From contig JABUUJ010000033.1 in NCBI GenBank assembly GCA_021443235.1, positions 1 through 12,382 of the forward strand: a stretch of DNA of 12,382 nucleotides. Direction: 5' to 3'. This DNA is from Muribaculaceae bacterium. Its GTDB lineage: Bacteria; Bacteroidota; Bacteroidia; Bacteroidales; Muribaculaceae. Positions 6,514 through 12,382 of this stretch are shown in pieces (position 1 is the first letter of the stretch; every line of letters starts with the position of its first letter). Under the pieces are notes generated by a model. That model saw only the letters and a program-made list of their open reading frames with translations. It was not told the origin of the DNA and ran no database searches. The position numbers and the translations under genes were made by a program.

Positions 6514-8335
6514 CATTAACTCGAGCCAAAAACACCGCGAAGCTCTCGTGCTGTTGAAACGCTTCTATGGCTATGACCGTTTTTACCCCACCCAGTGGGA
6601 GGTGATAGAACATGTGTTGGCGGGAAATGACGCTGTGGTGTTGATGCCCACTGGCGGCGGCAAGTCGCTGTGCTATCAAATCCCGGCAATGATGTGCGAC
6701 GGGTGCGCAATCGTGGTGTCTCCGCTCCTGGCCTTAATGAACGACCAGGTGTCGGCGCTGCAGGCCAACGGCATTCCCGCTGCAGCCGTCAATAGCCAGC
6801 AAAGCGAGCAACTCAACCGCGAAATCATCAGGCATGTGTTTGACGGAAAAATCAAGCTGCTGTATATCTCGCCCGAGAAACTTCTTGCCGAGATGAATAG
6901 TTGGAACACTGCCTTGAAAATTAGTCTTATAGCAATTGACGAGGCTCACTGCATCTCGCAGTGGGGACACGACTTCAGGCCCGAATATACCCAGTTGGGC
7001 TCGTTGCGCGAGCGTTTCCCCGGTTGCCCCATAATAGCTCTTACTGCGACTGCCGACCGATTGACTCGCAACGACATTAAAGAGCAACTCCATCTTGACG
7101 ATGCCCGCATGTTTATCAACTCTTTTGACCGTCCTAATATTGCCCTCAATGTGGTGTGCAACACGTCGGGACGTGAGAAAATGAAAATTCTTGAGCGTTT
7201 CCTTGAGAAGCACAAGGGTGAAAGTGGCATCATCTATTGCTTGAGCAGGAAAGGCACCGAGAAACTCGCTGCTACATTACGGCAAATGGGATATAATGCC
7301 GAGCCGTTCCATGCCGGTATGCCCACAAAGCAGAAACTCGCTGTGCAAGAGTCATTTGTCAACGACGATATTACAATAATATGTGCTACAATCGCTTTTG
7401 GCATGGGTATCGACAAGAGCAATGTGCGATGGGTCGTTCACAACAACATGCCCAAAAACATTGAGGGATATTATCAGGAAATAGGAAGAGCGGGACGCGA
7501 TGGCATGCCGGCCGACACGCTCATGTTCTATTCCTATGCCGACGTGGTGCAACTCAACCAGTTTGTGCAGGAGTCGGGCCAGAAAATGCTCAATATCGAT
7601 AAATTGGAACGAATGAAGCAGTATGCCGAGTCGCATGTGTGCCGACGACGCATCCTGCTAAACTACTTCAACGAACCATATGACCACGATTGCGGCAACT
7701 GCGATGTGTGCAAAAACCCTCCCCGGCGCATCGACGGCACTGTCCCGGCACAGATGATATTGAGTGCGCTTGTTCGCACCAACGAAAACATCGGACATAC
7801 TATGGCAATTGATATCGTAAGGGGCGCCAACAAGAACGAGCTAAGAGACAACGGCTATGACAAGATGCCTACTTTTGGCGTCGGGCACAACCTGAGTTTC
7901 GCAACTTGGAACGGCTATATCCTTCAGATGCTTCAGCTTGGACTTATCGATGTCGCCTATAACGAGAATAAGCACCTTAAAGTCACACCTATGGGGTGGG
8001 AGGTGCTCAGGGGCACACGCAAGGTCGAGCTTACCGAGGTGGAAATTCACACCAAGGCCGAGAAAAAGCCTGAGAAGAAACCGCAAGTTCCCACTAAGGA
8101 AGATGTTGACAAGAGCCTCTTTGAAAAACTGCGCCAAACTCGCATGGCAATTGCCAAGGCGCAGAACCTTAAGCCCTACATGGTGTTCAGCGACAAGAGC
8201 CTGATGGCAATGGCTCAGGAAAAACCCACCACCAAGGACGAGTTCTCCGCAATCTATGGCGTGGGCGAATTGAAGTGCGAGCAATTCTGGAGACCATTCA
8301 CCGCCACTATCCGCAAATATCTCAACATGTCTTAA
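6503..8335 (+). CDS. recQ: ATP-dependent DNA helicase RecQ
   Basis: This is a complete RecQ helicase of 610 residues, about the length of the E. coli enzyme. It unwinds DNA 3' to 5' in recombination and replication-fork repair. Visible landmarks in order: Walker A MPTGGGKS (48-55); DEAH box (146-149) followed by the RecQ-specific aromatic loop QWGHDFRPEY (153-162); motif III ALTATA (179-184); motif V with FGMGIDK (299-305); motif VI QEIGRAGRDG (325-334). The zinc-binding cysteines are Cys380, Cys397, Cys400 and Cys403. A winged-helix RQC domain (about 410-510), a lysine-rich linker (515-530) and a C-terminal HRDC domain (about 535-607) complete it. It overlaps the sugar transferase by 11 nt and has an AAGGAG motif before the start. 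Bacteroidales often carry more than one RecQ, so this may be one of several paralogs in the genome. Confidence 0.96.
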   Translation: MHTDINSSQKHREALVLLKRFYGYDRFYPTQWEVIEHVLAGNDAVVLMPTGGGKSLCYQIPAMMCDGCAIVVSPLLALMNDQVSALQANGIPAAAVNSQQSEQLNREIIRHVFDGKIKLLYISPEKLLAEMNSWNTALKISLIAIDEAHCISQWGHDFRPEYTQLGSLRERFPGCPIIALTATADRLTRNDIKEQLHLDDARMFINSFDRPNIALNVVCNTSGREKMKILERFLEKHKGESGIIYCLSRKGTEKLAATLRQMGYNAEPFHAGMPTKQKLAVQESFVNDDITIICATIAFGMGIDKSNVRWVVHNNMPKNIEGYYQEIGRAGRDGMPADTLMFYSYADVVQLNQFVQESGQKMLNIDKLERMKQYAESHVCRRRILLNYFNEPYDHDCGNCDVCKNPPRRIDGTVPAQMILSALVRTNENIGHTMAIDIVRGANKNELRDNGYDKMPTFGVGHNLSFATWNGYILQMLQLGLIDVAYNENKHLKVTPMGWEVLRGTRKVELTEVEIHTKAEKKPEKKPQVPTKEDVDKSLFEKLRQTRMAIAKAQNLKPYMVFSDKSLMAMAQEKPTTKDEFSAIYGVGELKCEQFWRPFTATIRKYLNMS

Positions 8336-8337
8336 AC

Positions 8338-8371
8338 AAAATGCTGCCTCAACACAATGAGGCAGCATTTT
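8338..8371. terminator. Strong bidirectional terminator between recQ and the Dabb gene
   Basis: A perfect 14-bp stem (8338-8351 with 8358-8371) closes a 6-nt loop (ACACAA). A GC-rich core is flanked by A's on the left and T's on the right, so it can work as an intrinsic terminator for recQ on the plus strand and for the convergent Dabb gene on the minus strand. It starts 2 nt after the recQ stop and ends 23 nt from the Dabb stop. Confidence 0.92.
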
Positions 8372-8394
8372 TGATGTGTAGAGTGGTTAGTCTC

Positions 8395-8688
8395 TTAGAA
8401 CTCATAGTCAACGCAACCACGCAACTCCTTGTGGCCAGCCAGCAGGCCAGCGGCAGCCACGTGGGCGGGGTGCTTGGCATATACCTCAACGTCGGCCATT
8501 GTGGGCAATATAGCGGTGAGGACGACATCCCATGTCTCGGCAGGATTCTGGTTGAGTGCGACCTCAATGCTTTGCAGCACGTCGATTTGCTCAGGCAGTG
8601 CATCAAGCGCCGCCTTGAATCGAGTTGCTACATCAATGCGCTCCTGGACGGTGCCAGTGAGCTTGAACATTACAATGTGCTTTACCAT
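8395..8688 (-). CDS. Dabb (stress-responsive alpha/beta barrel) domain protein
   Basis: This 97-residue protein belongs to the Dabb family (PF07876), small ferredoxin-like proteins that form homodimeric beta barrels. Typical features are the opening MVKHIVMFKL with His4, a central SIEVALNQNP segment (40-49), and the HPAHV motif (73-77) near the C-terminus. Family members have been linked to stress responses in plants and to small-molecule catalysis in bacteria; the substrate here is unknown. The frame extends upstream to an ATG at 8715, but that extension runs into the rplI terminator hairpin and lacks the family's starting sequence, so I chose the ATG at 8688. It is convergent with recQ and lies downstream of the rplI terminator. 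I saw no clear promoter of its own, so it may depend on read-through. Confidence 0.88.
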   Translation of the reverse strand: MVKHIVMFKLTGTVQERIDVATRFKAALDALPEQIDVLQSIEVALNQNPAETWDVVLTAILPTMADVEVYAKHPAHVAAAGLLAGHKELRGCVDYEF

Positions 8689-8704
8689 AATAGTACAGGG
8701 AATT

Positions 8705-8741
8705 AAAAAAGGCATCGGGGGACAAGTCCCTGCGATGCCTT
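8705..8741 (-). terminator. Intrinsic terminator of the rpsF-rpsR-rplI operon
   Basis: Read on the minus strand, AAGGCATCG pairs with CGATGCCTT, and after a small internal loop GGGA pairs with TCCC around a CTTG loop. A run of six T's (plus-strand A's at 8705-8710) follows. It lies 19 nt after the rplI stop: a classic intrinsic terminator. Confidence 0.9.
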
Positions 8742-8760
8742 GTGATGAGTATCCTTTAAA

Positions 8761-9210
8761 TTACTCGGCTACCTCGGCGATTACCTCGAAAGGAATCTCA
8801 ACCGAAACTTCCTTGTGAAGCTTAACAGTAGCTGTGTACTTACCTACCTGCTTAACTGCCTGAACGGCGATGAGCTTGCGGTCGATGGTGTGACCAGCAG
8901 CCTCAAGAGCCTCGGCAATCTGAATGTTACCAACTGAACCAAAGATGGTGCCAGTCTCACTAACCTTAGCGGTGATTGTGAGTTCCACATCCTTGAGCGA
9001 AGCAGCGATAGCTTCAGCGTCAGCTTTGATTTTGGCAATCTTGTGAGCGCGTTGACGGAGGTTCTCGGCAAGCACCTTCAATGCCGAAGGAGTAGCGAGA
9101 ATGGCCTTACCGGTGGGGATAAGGAAGTTGCGACCGTAACCGTTCTTTACTTCAACAACGTCATCCTTGTATCCAAGGTTAGCAACGTCTTCTTTCAATA
9201 TTATTTTCAT
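8761..9210 (-). CDS. rplI: 50S ribosomal protein bL9
   Basis: This is full-length bL9, 149 residues against about 149 in E. coli. The N-terminal 23S rRNA-binding domain is obvious: MKIILKEDVANLG, then the signature with VKNGYGRNFLIPTGKA (21-36). A long central helix (about 40-75) leads to the C-terminal domain, which contains GTIFGSVG (86-93). bL9 extends from the base of the L1 stalk and helps maintain reading frame. It is the last gene of the ribosomal operon, 27 nt after the rpsR stop, with a Shine-Dalgarno-like AAGGAG 11 nt before its ATG, and is followed by an intrinsic terminator. Confidence 0.98.
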   Translation of the reverse strand: MKIILKEDVANLGYKDDVVEVKNGYGRNFLIPTGKAILATPSALKVLAENLRQRAHKIAKIKADAEAIAASLKDVELTITAKVSETGTIFGSVGNIQIAEALEAAGHTIDRKLIAVQAVKQVGKYTATVKLHKEVSVEIPFEVIAEVAE

Positions 9211-9221
9211 AAATCTTATTT

Positions 9222-9227
9222 CTCCTT
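9222..9227 (-). promoter_or_regulatory. Shine-Dalgarno-like motif before rplI
   Basis: On the minus strand AAGGAG (inside a run reading AAAAAAGGAGAAA) lies 11 nt before the rplI ATG, in the 27-nt gap after rpsR. It is complementary to the anti-Shine-Dalgarno tail of 16S rRNA; the spacing is on the long side. Confidence 0.55.
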
Positions 9228-9237
9228 TTTTAGAATA

Positions 9238-9507
9238 TTATTTCATCAAGTCGGTTACGAAGGGAAGCAAAGCGATGTGGCGAGCACGCTTAACGGCTCT
9301 TGCCACGCGACGCTGGAACTTGAGCGAAGTGCCAGTGAGGCGACGGGGCAGAATCTTACCTTGCTCGTTGAGGAACTTCTTCAGGAACTCGGGATCCTTG
9401 TAGTCGATGTACTTGATACCGCTTCTCTTGAAACGGCAATATTTCTTCTTCTTGTTGTCTACCGACAGCGGAGTTAAATAACGGATTTCTGATTGAGCTT
9501 GTGCCAT
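9238..9507 (-). CDS. rpsR: 30S ribosomal protein bS18
   Basis: Full-length bS18 of 89 residues. The family signature is clear in YIDYKDPEFLKKFLNEQGK (33-51), ILPRRLTGTSLKFQRR (52-67) and the C-terminal AVKRARHIALLPF (71-83). Only one cysteine remains (Cys24), so this is a zinc-free form. bS18 binds bS6 on the 30S platform next to the 16S rRNA 3' end. In Bacteroidetes, bS18, bS6 and bS21 form the pocket that hides the anti-Shine-Dalgarno sequence. The gene follows rpsF by 18 nt, with no ssb or priB between as in Firmicutes or E. coli, and carries an AAGGAG motif 8 nt before its start. Confidence 0.98.
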   Translation of the reverse strand: MAQAQSEIRYLTPLSVDNKKKKYCRFKRSGIKYIDYKDPEFLKKFLNEQGKILPRRLTGTSLKFQRRVARAVKRARHIALLPFVTDLMK

Positions 9508-9515
9508 AATTCTTT

Positions 9516-9521
9516 CTCCTT
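9516..9521 (-). promoter_or_regulatory. Shine-Dalgarno motif before rpsR
   Basis: On the minus strand AAGGAG (inside AAAAGGAGAAAG) lies 8 nt before the rpsR ATG, an ideal spacing, within the 18-nt gap between rpsF and rpsR. rpsF, in the same operon, has no such motif before its start. Confidence 0.6.
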
Positions 9522-9525
9522 TTCT

Positions 9526-9918
9526 TTAAGCGTTAGTTTCAACTTGTGCTTCCTCGGCGGGAGCCTCTTCCTTCACAGCTTCCTTAGCCGCCTTCTTCAG
9601 GCTACGACGCTTAGCGGCATACTCAGCAGCGAACTTGTCGTTGCGGATGGTAAGGAAACGAATAACTTTCTCGTCACGACGGAATGCTGTCTCGAGCTTT
9701 GTTACGATTGTAGGCTCGGCATCAAACTCTACAAGAGTGTAAAAACCAGTGGTTTTCTTCTCAATGGGATAGGCAAGCTTGCGCAAGCCCCAGTTCTCTT
9801 CGTTGACAATAGCAGCACCATTGTCGGTGAGCACTGTCTTGAATTTTTCTACCGCTTCCTTCATCTGTGCATCAGACAAAACGGGAGTTAAAATGAAAAC
9901 GGTTTCGTAATGATTCAT
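9526..9918 (-). CDS. rpsF: 30S ribosomal protein bS6
   Basis: bS6 of 130 residues. The ferredoxin-like core runs from MNHYETVFILTP to about residue 98, with the conserved GLRKLAYPIEKKTTGFY (44-60) and RRDEKVIRFLTIR (80-92). Beyond it is a roughly 30-residue tail that starts basic (KRRSLKKAAK) and ends in an Ala/Glu-rich acidic segment (about 113-130). E. coli bS6 also has an acidic tail, extended there by RimK. bS6 pairs with bS18 on the 30S platform. This is the first gene of the operon; a good Bacteroidetes promoter lies about 50-80 nt upstream of the start. There is no Shine-Dalgarno motif, only an AT-rich leader, which is usual for the phylum. Confidence 0.97.
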   Translation of the reverse strand: MNHYETVFILTPVLSDAQMKEAVEKFKTVLTDNGAAIVNEENWGLRKLAYPIEKKTTGFYTLVEFDAEPTIVTKLETAFRRDEKVIRFLTIRNDKFAAEYAAKRRSLKKAAKEAVKEEAPAEEAQVETNA

Positions 9919-9967
9919 AAATCGTTTAAAATTAATAAATTAATAAAATTTGCTCCAAAAAGCGTTG

Positions 9968-9998
9968 CAAAATTAGCAATATTTTCTCACATAGGCAA
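9968..9998 (-). promoter_or_regulatory. Promoter of the rpsF-rpsR-rplI operon
   Basis: On the minus strand TTG (9998-9996) lies 20 nt before TAATTTTG (9975-9968), an exact TAnnTTTG -7 element at the standard Bacteroidetes spacing. Transcription would start near 9961, giving a leader of about 42 nt before the rpsF ATG. Confidence 0.8.
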
Positions 9999-10040
9999 GT
10001 TTTTCGCCACTTTTTTCTTGATATTCCGCTTTTTAAGCAA

Positions 10041-10072
10041 AATTGGGGCCGATGCAACCTTGCACCAGCCCC
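10041..10072 (-). terminator. Terminator of the GH3 glucosidase gene
   Basis: Read on the minus strand, a near-perfect 13-bp stem with two G-T wobbles (10072-10060 with 10057-10045) begins GGGGC, ends GCCCC and is followed by AATTTT. It lies 27 nt after the glucosidase stop and upstream of the rpsF promoter, so it insulates the ribosomal operon. Confidence 0.85.
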
Positions 10073-10099
10073 ACATTTATCGTAATATACCACAGAATG

Positions 10100-12379
10100 T
10101 TACTTCAGGGTGAATTTCTGCATCTTAACATCGTGGCTGTTAGGACCTACCATCACCTCAAACTCGCCAGCGTCGCAACCATAGTTTAGGTCGCTGTCAT
10201 AATACTTGAGAAGGTCGGTAGTGATAACAAACTCAACTGTCTTGCTCTCGCCCTTCTTCAACGAGATGCGCTTGAAGCCTTTGAGCTCTTTAACAGGACG
10301 CGACACGCGTGCTACGGGGTCGTGGATGTAGAGCTGAACAATCTCGTCGGCATCATAATTGCCTGCATTGGTCACTGTTACACTTGCGATGACCTCGCCT
10401 TGCTCGGTCATCTCAGGAGTGCTGAGCGTGAGGTCGCTGTAGTTGAACTTGGTGTACGACAGGCCATAGCCGAAGGGGTAGAGTGGGTCGTTGGGCACGT
10501 CAAGATAGTTGCTGCGGAACTTGGTGAACCACTTGCCCTCGGGAAGCGGCCGTCCAGTGGGGAGGTGGTTGTAGTAAAGCGGCAACTGGCCTACGCTGCG
10601 AGGCATCGAGGTGGTGAGCTTACCCGAAGGCACTTTGTCGCCAAACACCACGTCGCAAATCGCATCGGCGGCCTCCGAGCCTCCAAACCATACATTGAGA
10701 ATTGCGGGAAGGTTCTCCTGCTCCCAGTTGAGGATGGTGCTGCGGCCAGCAAAGTTAAGCATAACAATGGGCTTGCCCAACTTCTTGAGCTCAACGAGCA
10801 GGTCGTGCTGCGCGTCGTAGGTCTCAAGTTGGCTGCGTGAACTCGACTCGCCACTGCTTTCCGACGACTCGCCACCGGCAAATACAATCACGTCGGCCTT
10901 CTTGGCAATCTCGATTGCCTCGGCGCGCATTGCCTCGGGAGTGCGGGCATCGCGCATTTCGCGACCAAACATGGTGCTGTTGGCTTCCAGTGTCTCGTCA
11001 TAGCACAGGTTGCTGCCTTTGGCATAAAGAATCTCGGCCTTGTTGCCCACTGCGTCCTTCATGCCCTCAAGAAGCGACTTGTAACGGTCGCTCACGGCTG
11101 CTACCGACCATGTGCCGGGCATATTGGCCTTTGTGTTGGCAAGAGGACCAATGAGTGCAATCTTTCCACTTTTCTTCAACGGAAGGACATTGCCCTCGTT
11201 CTTCAGGAGAACAAACGACTTGGTGGCGATGTCGCGTGCGATGGCACGGTGCTCTTTGGTGAAAATCTGTGTCTTAGCGCGGTTCTCGTCGCAATACTTA
11301 TAAGGGTCGTCAAAGAGACCGAGCTTGTATTTAGCCTCAAGCACGCGGCGGCATGCCTGGTCGATTTCGGCCATAGTTACCTTGCCCTCTTTGAGCGACT
11401 TCTCAAGCGTGCCAAGCAGACCCTCGGCCACCATGTCCATGTCGATACCGGCCTTGAGAGCCAGCGCCGATACCTGCTGCAGGTCGCCCATACCATGATC
11501 AATCATCTCGGAGATGCCTGTATAGTCGGTAACCACAAAGCCGTCAAATTTCCACTTGTTGCGCAACACCTCGGTCATGAGCCAGCGGTTGCCGGTAGCG
11601 GGAATGCCGTCAACAACATTAAACGAAGCCATGTAGCTGCCAGCACCCACTTCGGCGGCAGCCTTGTAGGGCTCAAAGTAGTAGTTAAACATACATTGGC
11701 GGCTCATGTCAACGGTGTTGTAGTCGCGGCCAGCCTCAGGAGCACCATAGAGGGCGAAGTGCTTAACGCAAGCCATCATGGTCTCGTTGTCCTTTAGGCT
11801 CTTGCCTTGATAGCCCTTTACCATTGCGCGGGCAATAGCGGCACCAAGGAAAGGATCCTCGCCTGCGCCCTCGCTCATGCGGCCCCAGCGAGGCTCGCGG
11901 CAGATGTCGGTCATGGGGCTGAATGTCCAGCAAATACCGTCGGCTGTACTCTCCAGTGCAGCGATGCGTGCGCTGGTCTCTATGGCGTTCATATCCCATG
12001 TGCACGACATCGCCAGTGGGATGGGGAATACTGTCTCATAGCCGTGAATCACGTCCATACCGAAAATCAGGGGGATGTGAAGGCGGCTGCCCTCAACCGC
12101 AAGTTTTTGCACGGCACGAACTTTATCAACGCCTTTCAGGTTAAAGACGCCGCCCACTTTTCCGTCCTTGAACATATCGTTTCCACCTGTGTTTTGTTTC
12201 TCGCCAGTGACAATCTCTCCAGCTCCGGGCAGATTGAGCTGACCAATCTTCTCTTGCAGTGTCATCTTGCTCATCAGGTTACTGATAAACGCATCCATCT
12301 GGGGGTCGTTTGATGCCTGAATGTTGGCAACTGAACCTGCAGCAAGTGCGACTGCTAATGCTAAATACTTAATTTTCAT
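10100..12379 (-). CDS. bglX: Periplasmic beta-glucosidase, GH3 family (BglX-like)
   Basis: This 759-residue exported enzyme is predicted to release terminal beta-linked glucose from oligosaccharides by the retaining GH3 mechanism. Residues 1-22 form a type I signal peptide with cleavage likely after NIQA. The GH3 barrel domain (about 30-370) contains GMDVIHGYETVFPIPLA (107-123), REPRWGRMSEGAGEDP (161-176), KHF (206-208) and FVVTDYTG (281-288), with Asp285 as nucleophile. The second GH3 domain (about 385-600) carries the SGESSSR loop with Glu511 as likely acid/base. A fibronectin III-like domain closes the protein (about 670-748, with VQLYIHDPVARVSRP). Length and order match E. coli BglX (about 765 residues). 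The start is 3 nt from the window edge, so its promoter and upstream neighbours are not visible; the signal peptide supports this start. Confidence 0.95.
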   Translation of the reverse strand: MKIKYLALAVALAAGSVANIQASNDPQMDAFISNLMSKMTLQEKIGQLNLPGAGEIVTGEKQNTGGNDMFKDGKVGGVFNLKGVDKVRAVQKLAVEGSRLHIPLIFGMDVIHGYETVFPIPLAMSCTWDMNAIETSARIAALESTADGICWTFSPMTDICREPRWGRMSEGAGEDPFLGAAIARAMVKGYQGKSLKDNETMMACVKHFALYGAPEAGRDYNTVDMSRQCMFNYYFEPYKAAAEVGAGSYMASFNVVDGIPATGNRWLMTEVLRNKWKFDGFVVTDYTGISEMIDHGMGDLQQVSALALKAGIDMDMVAEGLLGTLEKSLKEGKVTMAEIDQACRRVLEAKYKLGLFDDPYKYCDENRAKTQIFTKEHRAIARDIATKSFVLLKNEGNVLPLKKSGKIALIGPLANTKANMPGTWSVAAVSDRYKSLLEGMKDAVGNKAEILYAKGSNLCYDETLEANSTMFGREMRDARTPEAMRAEAIEIAKKADVIVFAGGESSESSGESSSRSQLETYDAQHDLLVELKKLGKPIVMLNFAGRSTILNWEQENLPAILNVWFGGSEAADAICDVVFGDKVPSGKLTTSMPRSVGQLPLYYNHLPTGRPLPEGKWFTKFRSNYLDVPNDPLYPFGYGLSYTKFNYSDLTLSTPEMTEQGEVIASVTVTNAGNYDADEIVQLYIHDPVARVSRPVKELKGFKRISLKKGESKTVEFVITTDLLKYYDSDLNYGCDAGEFEVMVGPNSHDVKMQKFTLK

Positions 12380-12382
12380 TTT

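Noticed and set aside
7841..8368. Minus-strand frame of 175 codons opposite the 3' end of recQ
   Set aside because: Its start lies inside the recQ terminator hairpin and the rest mirrors the HRDC coding region.
8275..8706. Plus-strand frame of 143 codons covering the Dabb gene
   Set aside because: It runs through the strong terminator at 8338-8371 and is antisense to a gene with a recognisable domain.
8689..8715. Nine-residue N-terminal extension of the Dabb protein
   Set aside because: The upstream ATG falls within the rplI terminator stem, and Dabb proteins normally begin with the MVKHIV-like strand.
10322..12313. Several plus-strand frames of 168-182 codons opposite the GH3 gene
   Set aside because: All are antisense to continuous GH3 coding sequence with intact catalytic motifs. 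They lack domain features and promoters.

Overview
The window reads as ordinary chromosomal DNA from a member of the Bacteroidales. Base composition looks close to 50% GC, which together with the gene content would fit Muribaculaceae, but that family-level guess is weak. The order-level call rests on three things: exact Bacteroidetes-type promoters (TTG or TTTG about 20 nt before TAnnTTTG), the compact rpsF-rpsR-rplI order with no ssb or priB between, and the protein families present (DUF349 repeat protein, lipoprotein cyclophilin, periplasmic GH3 glucosidase). No mobile element, CRISPR array, tRNA or rRNA was seen.

Layout. Positions 1-206 are intergenic: a pair of adjacent hairpins at the left edge that may belong to a dispersed repeat, then AT-rich DNA with a promoter -7 element at 178-185. 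From 207 to 3040 runs a tightly packed plus-strand operon: a small TerB-like protein, a small unknown protein, a lipoprotein cyclophilin with a large helical insertion, and an M16 zinc peptidase. The last two junctions are 4-nt ATGA and GTGA overlaps. A clear promoter and a short leader hairpin precede a five-repeat DUF349 protein (3172-5016). After a hairpin at 5043-5073 come a polyprenyl-phosphate sugar-1-phosphate transferase and recQ, which overlap by 11 nt.

A strong hairpin at 8338-8371 separates the plus-strand block from an all-minus-strand block: a Dabb-domain protein, the rplI-rpsR-rpsF ribosomal operon (promoter near 9968-9998, terminator at 8705-8741), and a secreted GH3 beta-glucosidase (10100-12379) with its own terminator. 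No gene-free stretch exceeds about 210 bases.

I did not find a convincing new biological system. The points most worth a second look are the functionally unexplained four-gene operon at 207-3040, the Shine-Dalgarno-like motifs before rpsR and rplI in a phylum that mostly ignores them, the insertion inside the cyclophilin, the start of the first gene, and the hairpin element at the left edge.
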